DNA of 38,885 nucleotides from Nemertoderma westbladi (lineage: Eukaryota > Xenacoelomorpha > Nemertodermatida > Nemertodermatidae): contig JAUCBJ010007717.1 of NCBI GenBank assembly GCA_032718475.1, forward strand, positions 1 to 38,885, read 5' to 3'. Position 1 is the first letter of the stretch, and each line of letters opens with the position of its first letter. The position numbers and the translations under genes are program-made. A model generated the notes under the pieces. It saw only the letters and a list, made by a program, of their open reading frames with translations, searched no databases and was not told where the DNA came from. Below are positions 1-9,714 of this stretch, piece after piece.

Positions 1-242
1 TCCTGACCAGCCATTGGTAGATCACCATCTGCCTGGTCAGGCCATATACCCCTGCAGCCAAGTATATGGGTCCTTAATCCAGGACCAAGGGCGTCCTTAT
101 CCCAGAACGAAGGGGGTCCTAGTTACAGGACCAGATTTGCCCTAGTAAGAGGGTCTATGCAGCTACAGGTGGCACCTCCTTTATGCTGCATGGAGGTGGC
201 AAGTTTTCTTGATCAATGACCTAGAATACCTGACCTGACCTG
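1..242. repeat. Unassigned left edge with hairpin and short tandem repeat
   Basis: No gene is seen here. Bases 2-10 (CCTGACCAG) are the exact reverse complement of 33-41, so a 9-bp stem with a 22-base loop is possible. Roughly 67-134 reads as three imperfect 22-23-bp units, each with a GTCCT core and an AGGACC/AGAACG core. The segment ends in CCTGACCTGACCTG at 229-242, directly abutting the truncated LINE that starts near 243. This may be the edge of another repeat family, but I cannot name it. Confidence 0.4.
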
Positions 243-905
243 AATCTACATAGATGGTGACGAGGTTCCGCGTCCGTCCGAAGTGAAACATCTTGGAATA
301 TGGATTGCAAATAATCTATCATGGAAAACTCATATATTTAAACTTATAAAAAGGGTAAATTACATAGTTCGCCAATTCAGTTTTTTCATCCGGTTTGCTA
401 ATAAAGATACAAAAATATTTCTCTTTGAAACTTACATTGTACCACAATATATGTACTGTGCGGTTGCGTGGGTCCCCCTCATTCCAAAGAATCTCAAAAA
501 GAAGTTAAAGAGACCACTGTCGCTGTTTGCCAAACACTCAAAAATTGAAAAACAAGTTTACATGAACATTATAAATGATGCGTTTTCCAAACAGTTCACC
601 AACATGGTAAAGAAGATTGTGGACACGCCGAGTCATCCTCTACACGCTTTCATTATTGGTTGCCGATCAAACTCCACCGCAACTCGCAATAATTACAGAA
701 TGCCTGATACACGGACCAAGATGTTTCATAACTCTTTCGCTCCAAGTGCTATTAGATATCTAATAAACAATGAGATACCGATTTTCATGCAATGATATTT
801 TATTTATTTTTATGTAATCTGTGTTTGTGATTAACGGTAATTTTCCTATTTACATTCCTCCATATGTACAGGAAATAAAACGAATTATTCATTCATTCAT
901 TCATA
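243..905 (+). mobile_element. 5'-truncated LINE (family 1), 3' end with ATTC tail
   Basis: Only the 3' end of a non-LTR retrotransposon is present. The open frame (about 283-795, TGA stop) covers the RT thumb and C-terminal region: KHLGIWIANN matches the conserved K-x-LG-I block that follows the catalytic palm, and the frame ends in PIFMQ. It is almost identical to 33946-34498 in this window. An AATAAA lies at 874-879, and the element ends in (ATTC)n at about 886-905. Short-repeat 3' tails are known in several CR1/jockey-group LINEs. The left junction is the sharp change at 242/243, the usual 5' truncation of target-primed reverse transcription. Family placement within CR1/jockey is inference. 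Confidence 0.82.
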
Positions 906-967
906 CAAACATTTAATTATAAATACACCAAGTTCTAGAACACTTTGCTTATGGATGAATATCCACA

Positions 968-1712
968 TACTAGTATTATAATATACACCATCTCCCTTAA
1001 TACAACAACCATTTTTAGCTTTTTTTTTATTTCTACAAATTTCAATCATATGCTACGAAATTTGGTGTGATGATAGTTCGACAACCTTTCTTACTGCCGG
1101 TCTGGCCGGATTTTTCAAATTCTGAGCTATTTCGATACAAGCCGTTAAAAATCGTCTATTTGGAATACTGTATTTATCCACCTCCGTCGGCTGTATTTCA
1201 TCAGTCTTCCCCGCCTTCATCTGCAGATTCCGAATCTGAAAACCGTTTTCAATTTTACCATCAACTTCCGGAGATATTATCGAATTTATACATTTAGATT
1301 TAGACACGTAAATCGTGTAGTTCTCATGTTTTTCTACTCAATTCTAGAATATCCGTAATGAAGAAACAAGATGGAGAGTTTTAAAGGCGCAGCTAAATAA
1401 TAAGTAATACAGTATTCAAGAATAAAGTCAAAAAACATTAAAGAGTTATATCGATTTTTGTCTCGAAACTTACACCTTAGTATTTTGATAATATCTTTGG
1501 CAATTTTTTCTGGAATTTAAAACTGTTTTCAGATTCGGAATCTGCAGATGAATAGGTTGAATATGGTTCTAATAATATCTGGATTACATTCTAAAGACGA
1601 AAAAAAAATTCAACTGAGGCTTCTAAATATTGCCAAATATACGATTTTTAATGGCTTGTTCAACTAACATCATACCAAATTTCGTAGCATTTGAGTGAAA
1701 TTTTAAAAAAAA
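968..1712. mobile_element. Foldback (long inverted repeat) element, copy 1
   Basis: The left arm begins near TACACCATCTCCCTTAATAC (983). The sequence from about 1340 onward is the same family read backwards: CAGATTCCGAATCTG at 1223 against CAGATTCGGAATCTG at 1531, and the CATATGCTACGAAATTT block at 1050 mirrored near 1680. The arms are about 350 bp around a short AT-rich loop. This copy has a complete left arm, while the right arm stops at about 1712 where unrelated GC-richer sequence starts. Other copies are at 24390-24795 and 30100-30500 (right arms only) and 34673-35354. No transposase is encoded, so it is non-autonomous. The superfamily is unknown. Confidence 0.75.
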
Positions 1713-1724
1713 TTAGTACTTTGG

Positions 1725-1948
1725 TAGCACCCAACGGTACCGTTGCGGTAACTGATTGTCTATCTGTCGACTGTGAATTCAACAGGAAATTACATTATTG
1801 TTTTATCATTGTTTACATGGGCTGCGGTAAACCGTGCGGTTTAGTGAACAACTACCTGTTGGGTCGTTCACAGTCAGCGGTGTACGCTGGCCCCCTGCGG
1901 TACACCGCGCGGTGTACACCGTTCCGTTGGATGTGAACGGGCCTTTAG
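1725..1948. repeat. GC-rich cluster of short perfect palindromes
   Basis: This insert-like block contains CAACGGTACCGTTG (1731-1744), a perfect 14-bp palindrome, and GTACACCGCGCGGTGTAC at about 1901-1918, a perfect 18-bp palindrome. GACTGTGAATTCAACAGG (about 1769-1786) is mirrored by CCTGTTGGG...TTCACAGTC (about 1855-1876). Base composition differs sharply from the AT-rich foldback element it abuts. It may be a small MITE whose right end is near TGTGAACGGGCC (1934-1945). No target duplication could be assigned. The open frame across it has no recognisable product and is probably fortuitous. Confidence 0.45.
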
Positions 1949-2106
1949 TGCGTCCTCGGACAATTATATAGTAAGCCTAATACTGCTCCTTGTTTTTTTA
2001 TTACACACTGTCTCCAGTATAAAGTTAAACGAATTAAGTATACTCAATCAAAAGTAGGTTATTTATTCACAATCAAACGCTGTTGCTTAATCCTCTTTCC
2101 TTTAAC

Positions 2107-2296
2107 GGGCGGGCACTAATGTCTCGCGGGCACTAACGTCTCGCGGGCACTAACGTCCTATGAGACATTAGTGCCCGCGGTCAATTAGTCGCATTATCGC
2201 GGGCACTAATGTCCCATAGGATGTTAGTACCCGCGAGACGTTAGTGCCCGCTAGACGTTAGTGCCCGCGAGACATTAGTGCCCTCGAGACATTAGT
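2107..2296. repeat. Seven-fold 17-bp module arranged as nested palindrome
   Basis: The unit GCGGGCACTAACGTCTC (C/T variable at ACGT/ATGT) appears three times in tandem on + (2109-2156). It then appears once inverted with its partner around a central 18-base loop (2162-2213), and four more times inverted (2218-2284). The outer arms pair with each other through CCTATG/CATAGG at their inner ends. The inner hairpin has the opposite polarity, so two alternative foldings compete. CpG-containing modules inside AT-rich DNA are conspicuous. Confidence 0.85.
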
Positions 2297-2340
2297 TAAA
2301 TAGTTAATTAGTTAGTTAGTTAGTTAGTTAATTAGTTAGT
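2293..2340. repeat. (TTAG)n microsatellite
   Basis: Imperfect TTAG/TTAA tetranucleotide run directly after the last ATTAGTGCCC-type module. The module itself ends in ATTAG, so the microsatellite may have grown out of the module end. Confidence 0.8.
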
Positions 2341-2568
2341 ATATGTAATAAATACAACAGGCCAGGGAGACTTTTCCCGCTTCTTGTTATTTAACATTTT
2401 AATTTCAACTTCGATCTTTTATGATTAAAAAATTTATTAACCTCAGCTATACATGGTAGCATTTATACTATTTGGTTTCGCGGTAAAGTCTTCAAGGAAT
2501 GAGGATTAAGCAACAGCTTTTGATTGTTTATAAATAACCTACTTTTGATTGAGTAAGTTTAATTTGTT

Positions 2569-3000
2569 TAACTTGTATTTTTCGGATGTGGGTGCAAAAT
2601 GTGGTGCTAGCACCACATTTTGAAAACCATCAAATATATCAATTGATTGTGTCACCTTGTTTCTTGCGTTATACGGGTTTGTGATGGTTCTGAATTCAAT
2701 GGAATCAGTAAAAATTTCATAAGAGTTCTCAAACTTGTATTTTTCGCCGGTGGGTGAAAATTGTTGTGCCAGCACCAAATTTTGGAAAATATGCAAATTA
2801 ATAAGTAGATAGTATCACCTTGTTTCTTGCGTTATACGGGTTTATGAGGGTCCTGAATCCGATGGAATCAATAAAAACAGCACTGGACATCGCAAACTTA
2901 TACTTTTTAGTGATTGGTACGAAATTTGGTGCTAGCACCAAAATTTGCCAAATTACGCCGAAAAATACAAGTATCAATGATCTGGCATATTAGAAATGTA
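2569..3000. repeat. ~163-bp tandem repeat, about 2.6 units, with conserved core palindrome
   Basis: Units start at about 2569, 2730 and 2893, each with an ACTTGTATTTTTCG-like opening. The first two share CACCTTGTTTCTTGCGTTATA. Each unit carries a palindrome around TGGTGCTAGCACCA. In unit 1 it is a perfect 28-bp palindrome (2595-2622), and in unit 3 an 18-bp perfect one (about 2926-2943). In unit 2 the core has decayed to TGTGCCAGCACCA. Unit 3 ends in GAAAAATACAAGT, the inverse of the unit opening. A minus-strand open frame over units 1-2 repeats the same peptide and is a by-product of the DNA repeat. Confidence 0.75.
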
Positions 3001-3403
3001 TTCCATTAGAATCAGCGCCCTCGAAAACCTGAAAATGTGAATTTATAGCATCGTATAAGTGAATTAAAAATTTTGTGTTGTAACTGAAAAGTGCTGGTTA
3101 CTTGTTTTTTTCATTTTTTTTCCTACGCAGAGAGGACTAAACAGCCATTTATAGTAATCATATCATTTTTTAATATTTTGCAATGTATTTCGCACTTCAG
3201 AAAACTTGTATTGAAAAATAATTAGCCGAAAATGTAACTTTCAAATTTTGTGAAAATTGTGCACTACTTGTAATTTTGGTGCTGCAATATAACCACCCCA
3301 GTACATTTTTTCGAAAATTTTTTTTTTCGGTCGGATCCAGACAAGTGATACCTACGCACAAACAAAAAATCAGCCGTTTTCGTAAATATTTGTAGATTTT
3401 AGA
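3001..3403. other. AT-rich DNA without recognised feature
   Basis: Long A/T runs and no plausible coding frame on either strand. No inverted or tandem structure beyond the flanking repeats was seen. Confidence 0.5.
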
Positions 3404-3446
3404 GGGGGGGGGGGGGGGGGGGGGGTTAATATGACCCCCCCCCCCC
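3404..3446. repeat. Poly-G(22)/poly-C(12) hairpin-capable tract
   Basis: A run of 22 G at 3404-3425, a nine-base spacer, then 12 C at 3435-3446. The two runs are complementary. Run length is likely to be assembly-sensitive. Confidence 0.85.
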
Positions 3447-5945
3447 GGTATTTGTACAACATTTTATAGCCCGGTACTAATAGGGTTAATGGCGAGACTC
3501 GAGTTCGCAACTACCAGCGGTACCGAAGTATCGTGGCTATATGCTAAACTCTCATCAAGCTAGGGAGACGGGGAGTTGGTCCGGAGCCAAATTTGTCTGC
3601 TACAATCCTTGCATCAATGAAAGGTTGGACATTTGTATACGCTTCACACGAACTCACACGATATATTTACTATTCACACGATTTATCTTAATTTAAAAGT
3701 CGTTTGCGTATTTTAATTTTAATTTAAAGTCAAATACGGTTCAAAAGACTTATTTAATATTTACCAGAATGTCACTGTTTTGTGTATCCATGATAACAGT
3801 TGAGTTTCTGTAATGCAAACTGTTGAACTATGTACGGCTCTACCAATCATACACGCTCCTTTCTCTGTCGGAATCCCAACGGAGAGCTAATCGTTCTAAT
3901 TTATAAGCCAAATTGAAATAACCTAAACAATAAATCCGATTTGGCTTCCTAAACTACTTAATAAGAGTGCGGGTGATATAACACTCAGTGTTCACTTTGT
4001 CAGAGAAATACGTGCGGTTTGCTCGGCAGGACAATGTCGAATATGAGAATATTTTATATTGCAAAGGGATGGGATATTAATTTGCCCTAATGTCGAAAAT
4101 TCTGACCTTGAGCTGATTGGATTCAGCGATTTTTACTACTGCGCTACCCTAGCTACTACTATCAACCTGCTGACCCGCTACTTTCAAATAACCACCTAGC
4201 GTCGAAAATTCTAAGATATTTCTAAACGTAATTTACCCAAACTATTCTCCGGTATGCAGCGTACAAACTCTTAATTTTATTCGAAGTGCTAAAGTAAATT
4301 ACAGTGTCTCAAAATACAGAGTTGCGTACTAATTACTAAGTATTCCAGAATTCGTATTACTAATTTATTACGTTACTGAGTTATACTAGCAACAGCCTAA
4401 ATATAGTATTATTTGACCTAACAGCAATTAACAAGCATAAACTTAGAAATAGAAAACAAAAGAAATAGCGCCTATCTAAATATCACAATCAAGAATCGGG
4501 CACTCTTTAAACAACACAACATAAAGTAGCATTAGCAACAACACACCACCAACAACACCAAAAGCGCTAACGGCGCTGCGCAGCTAATATAGTGCTAGTA
4601 TGTAGCGCTAGTGTAAACAATCAAGATCACCCAAGCTAAATGCGGCCTTCCTAGCTAAACCCGCTACACTACCTTAGTGTTGTAAAGCTGAAACAAAATC
4701 TGATCGTCAGCCCCCAAACGCTGTAATGACGACAGGTCCACAGTCCTCTACATGATTAGCCTGACCACAACTACTCGCCCCTACCTGCGTTGCCACACAT
4801 TGGGTCCTCCACTCTCCTTACGTCGCTTCCAAAATGCGCTCGCGACGCCTACCGGTACCCTTAGCCCAACATGCTAAAGTTAACGATTACCGTATCGGCG
4901 CAAGCATAACAAACAGTCTAACAGTCGAAAGGAAAATCTTTATAGGAGTTTGCTACATTGCAAAGATTAAAGAAATCAAGAGTCAGTTCAAGCCGTAATC
5001 ATTATTCAAAGTCATAAATCAAGCAATAGTAATAGCAGAAATCAGCATTTACAATCAACGGAAGTACAAAAAACATAAGAATTAATAAATAACAACAACA
5101 AAACTGTAAGAATGATTATACAAATCTGCAAGAATGACGCAATGTCTATATCATTGGTCGAATAAAATCCTGCTGCTATTAGACCAACCTAAATAGCTAA
5201 ACCTAAAAGCTAAACCTAGATAAACTAGTTTTCCCCTCCTTCGGGAGGCTGTAACTTCCTCTTCTTCCTACAATCGTTGTGATCAGTGTCACAATAAAAG
5301 CGTAGGAATGAGTAATGACGTGAAAGGAAACACGTCCATTGTGGTATCTTATAGATACTACCCCTCCATATCCTTCCTCCTTCCTACCACTACTCTCCCT
5401 CTACCCAACGCAATCGAGGATACGTAACGTTGACAGAGAAACCCTCTTCCTGCCATCTTCTCTACCCAGCGCACTTGGAGCTTCGTGGAGAATATAGACC
5501 AATTATAGCTGTATTGTGGTACTAACGTACCATCCCTCATGAAACCTCCCCATCCCCTTACTGTTTATCTGGATGCTTATATTGGTATCCATATCTCCTG
5601 TCTATGTATCACCATGTTGATATTTACAATATCAGCCTCTGTCCCTCTTTACGTTGGTTGGATAAGCAAATAACAACAACTTCCTCCTAATCACAGCCAT
5701 TGCAACAAGGACTGAAAGGATGGAAGAAACTTTGGTGAACAACTGGTACCATTGTGCGTCATAAATCTGGTTGTTCACACCCCTTAATGCTTGGAACTAA
5801 ACTCGCTAAACTAGTAATTCATCCGATTCGAATGCTTTAGGCGCTTTCTGACTCCGTTCTGTAACGTTGATAGTCAGTTTAAAGACTGCGCATTAACCAA
5901 ACTCAGCTTGAGAGATTCCGCCGCTGAGAAGTTAGATAGCGCTGC
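3447..5945. other. 2.5 kb without recognisable gene
   Basis: I see no frame longer than about 60 codons with protein-like composition, and no RNA gene. Composition is mixed, with a few short direct repeats, for example AGCTAAACCTA at about 5196-5219. An AATAAA lies at 5293-5298. It could be the untranslated or LTR-like 5' part of the degraded element whose zinc-knuckle frame follows at 5946. That is only a positional suggestion, since I found no matching direct-repeat LTR partner. Confidence 0.4.
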
Positions 5946-6825
5946 ATTTGCCATTTTCAAGGACATTTGCATACAAAATTTACATTCATCTGTTATGCAA
6001 AGACCCAGAATCCCAACAGGATACTCTATTGTGGAAGTCAAATGGTGGGTTCCCTAGAGAAAATGGCTGCATCCGTCGAAGCTCTGCAAGTTGAAGAACC
6101 AATTTGCTTAGAATCTGAAGAAATTCATCCCATAACCCCAGGAGTAGTGATAACGATTATGTGTTGGAATGGTATCAAGGTCCACAACGTCTCACGGCGT
6201 ATGATTATCGGCATGCTAATTACATTTCTAAGAAACGTTGCCGATTATGTGCATCACATGACCACTTTACCCCTTTAGACTCCAACGAACTCTGCTCCTA
6301 CTTTAAAGATCAACCTTCTATGGAAATTTATTGTGCATACTGTCGACTTAACAATCAACATATTTTCACTGTTTGTCCTCAATTCATGACTCAATGTCAC
6401 TACTGCCAATTCCAAGGACATGCTAGTTTCAATTGCCCTTTCAACAGAGACCTAGAAAGCGTAGACAAAATAGTTGCATTACGGTATATCAGATCTTGGG
6501 AAGCTAGTGCGGATCTCCATTGTGAATCACGCCACCGATATTATCCAGGATGCGCATAGTTTATGCGTTTCACACCTCTTTTCCTCAGTTGAACAAAAAT
6601 CTCGCACTCCTAGTTATGAACTGATAAAACGCGTTGGCTAGAGTGTTTCAACCAAATACATCCGTAAATATCTGAGAAATATCAATCCCAGTAGTTTGGA
6701 TTCATTTAATCTTTTAATCTAGTTTACTTTATTCGACAAGATCCTGAATATGGTGAATTATTCATAAACGCACACCCCGAGTTACAAGAAGTTCATAGAC
6801 GACCATATGAATACAAAGCCAGGGA
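5946..6825 (+). pseudogene. Broken zinc-knuckle (CCHC) protein, retroelement gag/ORF1-like
   Basis: A protein-like reading passes through at least three frames. Frame 1 (about 5967-6140) contains LEKMAASVEALQVEEP. A shift near 6145-6155 leads into a Cys/His-rich stretch (6150-6525) with CRLC, then CAYC with a following H and C, then CHYCQFQGHASFNC, an exact CX2CX4HX4C knuckle. Another shift near 6515-6525 continues as SVEQKSRTPSYELIKRVG with a TAG, and a third returns to a frame reading FIRQDPEYGELF and HRRPYEYKARERCRP into the minisatellite. CCHC knuckles bind nucleic acid in retroelement gag/ORF1 proteins. The spacing (C..C..NN..H..CP..C..C..GH..CP) also superficially recalls Nanos fingers, but the spacers are too short. 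It is a pseudogene on present evidence, and its family is unknown. Confidence 0.5.
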
Positions 6826-6826
6826 A

Positions 6827-7137
6827 CGCTGTCGTCCGATAGAGTTTATGGTGGAACCCGTGCGCTGTCGTCCGACAGAGTTTATGGTGGAACCCGTGCG
6901 CTGTTGTCCGACACAGTTTATGGTGGAACCCGTGCGCTGTCGTCCGATAGAGTTTATGGTGGAACCCGTGCGCTGTCGTCCGACAGAGTTTATGGTGGAA
7001 CCCGTGCGCTGTCGTCCGATAGAGTTTATGGAGGAACCCGTGCGCTGTCGTCCGATAGAGTTTATGGAGGAACCCGTGCGCTGTCATCCGACAGAGTTTA
7101 TGGTGGAACCCGTGCGCTGTCGTCCGACAGAGCACGT
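6827..7137. repeat. 36-bp minisatellite, ~8.6 copies
   Basis: Units begin at 6827, 6863, 6899, 6935, 6971, 7007, 7043 and 7079, plus a partial unit at 7115. Each starts CGCTGTCGTCCGA and contains GAGTTTATGG. Because 36 is a multiple of three and the unit lacks stops, several frames stay open on both strands. On + it extends the broken zinc-knuckle reading as a 12-residue repeat (VEPVRCRPTEFM), and on - it extends the LINE reading as HGFHHKLCRTTA. At most one of these could be real. Units differ by a few substitutions only, so amplification is recent. Confidence 0.9.
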
Positions 7138-7139
7138 GG

Positions 7140-8790
7140 CGGTTCCTTTGGCCGGCTGATCTCCAGGTGGTAGATTTAAAGGCTGGGCCTCGGATGAAAC
7201 CTTCGCTAATAAAGTGGTTCTGGCGATCGGCTCTAAAAGCCTTATAAGATTGCACCACGTCTTTGTCGAAAATATTATTGTGTTTAGATAGGATGCATTC
7301 CACTAGAGTTCTTTCTCCCGTAAGATTATGTGCTAAAGTTGAGGAGGCGTTGGTAGGAAGACCTACACGTAGCATTTACTTTAAAAAGGACGATTTAATT
7401 TTATCAAGCTCTTTTAGATTATTTAGTTTTAAAAACTTCCCATATGATGTAGTGGCATATAGAGCTTTCGGGGCGATTTTACTGTTAAATATTTTGAGAC
7501 CGGTATCAACAGATAAAAGAGGTAAATAGCTAAGTGAACCTATTATACTGTAGCAATCACGTTTTTTTCTGTCTATATGTCTGCTAAAACTGAGATAAGA
7601 TTGCACTGTTAAACCTAGATAGTCATAGGAATTTTCAATTTTGACAATATCACCACCGAAATAAAATACATCGCTGTTATTTAATCGGCCACCTTTCCTA
7701 AATTTTACGATTTTAGTTTTCTTAAGGTTAACCACCATTCCATTCTCCGAACACCATAAATGTACTAGGTTTAAAGCTAACTGTATGTCTGTGGCACTGT
7801 TCGAGTAAATGACTAGATCATCTGCATAAAATATAATAAAAATAGTGTGGGCTATAGAAAGAAGTCTGTAGGCTAAATCTGCAATGAATAACAAAAATAA
7901 TGTCGGAGATAAACAATCTCCCTGTAAAACACCTCTAAGCTGGCTAATAACGTTAGAGAGTCTAAGACCATCAAATATACGAATTGAGTTATTGAGAATA
8001 TCGCGAATAATATTATAAACTTTCCCCTTAATACCGGAGTTGTACATTTTATATAAAAGTTTAGCTCTAGAAACAAGGTCAAAAGCCTTTTTAAAATCAA
8101 TAAAACAGGCGTATACTTTATGGTCACTGCGTGATGATGAGCTAAGTGAGTTACGTATATGAGAAAGGAATTTATCTAATGCTTGAGTTGTTGACTTTCC
8201 ACGCAGAAACCCATATTGATCTGATGGGAACTGGGAAGCTAGATTTGACATAATTCTTTTGTTAAAAATCGATGTGAGAATTTTTAGAAAAACTGCTATC
8301 AAGGCAAGGCCACGGTAATTTTCGGGATCCCGTCGAGACCCTTTGCCTTTGAACAGAATATTAATAAAACTCAATTTCCAGGCCAAGGGTATCGATGAGC
8401 AGGTCAAACACAGGTTATATAACATGGTTATTTGAATTAAAAAGAACGGCGGTAGATCCTTAAGGTGTTCATAAAAGATCCCGTCCGGCCCGGAAGCTTT
8501 CTTGTTTTTCGAATGTTTTATAGAGTCCGCAACTTCTTCTTTGGTGATTGGTTCATTATACCATTCATAGTCGGAAAGCTCCTCAGCGGATGGCATGGGA
8601 GGGTCCGGACAAGCCACTGGCGTATTCGCTGTACCGCGCAGAGATTGAAAGTGAGACTCCAGTCGATTGGCTTCGATCGGGGCTGCAGTGTTATTTGTAT
8701 CTTTGAATAGAGACCAAGGGTCAACCTCTGCCTTGTCGAGACGGTTTTTGTTTCTTTTTAATCAGGTTTTTGTAGCTTTTCCTTGTTAAA
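7140..8790 (-). pseudogene. LINE reverse transcriptase (family 2), 5'-truncated, with stop and frameshift
   Basis: Non-LTR RT read on the minus strand. Visible blocks in order: KASGPDGIFYEHLK (RT0/1), NYRGLAL (block 2), DQYGFLRGKSTTQA, motif A CFIDFKKAFD, motif B GVLQGDCLSPTLF, motif C FYADD with both catalytic Asp, and SYDYLGL after the palm. The palm is intact over about 8617-7377. A TAA at 7374-7376 then interrupts the same frame, which resumes as MLRVGLPTNASS and runs into the minisatellite. The 5' side continues in frame to about 8755 (KAEVDPWSLF). A one-base shift in an A-rich run near 8755-8762 links it to RKSYKNLI. No endonuclease remains, as expected for 5' truncation. The block pattern resembles the I/Nimb/Ingi group, but this clade call is uncertain. 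It lies back-to-back with the zinc-knuckle remnant. Confidence 0.85.
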
Positions 8791-8848
8791 ATTAAACTGT
8801 TAAAGGTCTAAAAGCGCGAACATTGCGATCTTATGCTTTGATCTGATC

Positions 8849-8854
8849 TTTATT
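8849..8854 (-). terminator. Poly(A) signal AATAAA for the FReD gene
   Basis: AATAAA on the minus strand about 100 bases after the TAA stop (8955-8957) of the fibrinogen-domain reading frame. The intervening 3' UTR is AT-rich and has no further reading frame, which fits the end of a host transcript. Confidence 0.55.
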
Positions 8855-9323
8855 ATAAAATGTTATAATGACAATAAATAAATAACAAGCTAATAATAAA
8901 AGTTACGTTAATAAATATTATTCAAAGAAATCGTAAGGTTTAGACGGATGTTAATTGTTAATTGCAGTTAAGAATTTTTATCTTAGACCCTTTAACAACA
9001 CTTACACCGTAATAGCCCCAATAGACTTCCTTCTTAGAATCAGTAGACTGATAATCCCCGTTGAGGTTCGTCTGAGACTTCACGGTATGCCACCAACCGC
9101 CAGAACGATCTGATGCCAACGAGGTGTCGTCGGAATCATCATGATCTTTATCTTTTGTAGAGAACTGCGAACCATTAGCCTTGCCTATTTTATTTCCCAA
9201 GAGTAAGAGTTCCAAACGTTCAAATTCTCCATAACTAAACTTGTAATTCGTTTCTCCTGATCCTATCTTTACATTCTTATATAATGCGGCTCCGGTTCGA
9301 CCCTCAAACTTAATTGTTATTTC

Positions 9324-9714
9324 GGTATTACTTGGCCTGCTGCCCTCCCCCGTTATTTATCTGTTTTCTGTTTTTCTTGCTTTTTTTTAATAATGTAAAA
9401 TAAAATTAATGATAATAATATAATAATAAAATTTTTAATGACCACAAAAACCAACTACAGTATGTGTGTAGAGGGTTTGAAATATTAAACAATAAGGGAA
9501 AGTGGGCGGTTACAGTGACTATGTTTTCTAACCAAAACAATAAACTAATATTTTTTCACTTGCGGTCGATTTGCGGTACGATTTTTAAAAGGTAGTTAGT
9601 GATTTTGATGATATCTAGTATTTTATAAAATTATAAATACATTTGAATTTTAGGTGTGAAAATGGAAAGTTTTATTTTGTATAAATGAGGGGAGGGGGCA
9701 GGCCAAGTAATACC
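9324..9714. mobile_element. 391-bp MITE-like element inside the FReD coding sequence
   Basis: The ends are GGTATTACTTGGCCTGC (from 9324) and its exact reverse complement (to 9714). Similarity continues to about 35 bp through a C-rich stretch. Immediately outside are GTTATTTC (9316-9323) and GTTAATTC (9715-9722), an 8-bp target duplication with one mismatch. Removing the element plus one duplicate leaves the FReD frame uninterrupted, with family-typical spacing (IELT then IKFEG). An 8-bp duplication is usual for hAT elements and is also reported for introner elements. The terminal sequence does not identify a superfamily. No open frame inside. Confidence 0.82.

Larger units (their letters stand above)
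2024..2572. mobile_element. 0.55-kb element with ~78-bp terminal inverted repeats
   Basis: Bases 2024-2100 (containing ACTCAATCAAAAGTAGGTTA and GCTTAATCCTC) recur in reverse complement at 2495-2572 (GAGGATTAAGC and TAACCTACTTTTGATTGAGT). A few substitutions and small indels separate the arms. The enclosed 390 bp holds the palindromic module cluster and a TTAG microsatellite, with no coding frame. Size and structure fit a non-autonomous DNA transposon or a hairpin element. The superfamily cannot be assigned. Confidence 0.7.

Noticed and set aside
1691-1936. 81-codon + frame crossing the palindrome cluster
   Set aside because: It spans an element junction and several perfect palindromes and shows no domain.
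2539-2796. 85-codon minus-strand frame with an internally repeated peptide
   Set aside because: The peptide repeat equals the ~163-bp DNA tandem repeat and its palindrome. No independent coding evidence.
5278-5293. TGTGATCAGTGTCACA, resembling a bacterial CRP site
   Set aside because: The genome is eukaryotic, so a CRP-type operator has no meaning here. A 5+5-bp palindrome is expected by chance at this scale.
6161-6559. A functional Nanos homologue
   Set aside because: Cysteine/histidine order is suggestive, but the spacers are much shorter than in Nanos and the frame is broken on both sides in a retroelement-like setting.
6904-7173. Additional + frames over the 36-bp repeat encoding GGTRALSSDRVY cycles
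   Set aside because: A second register of the same minisatellite, open only because the unit lacks stops.
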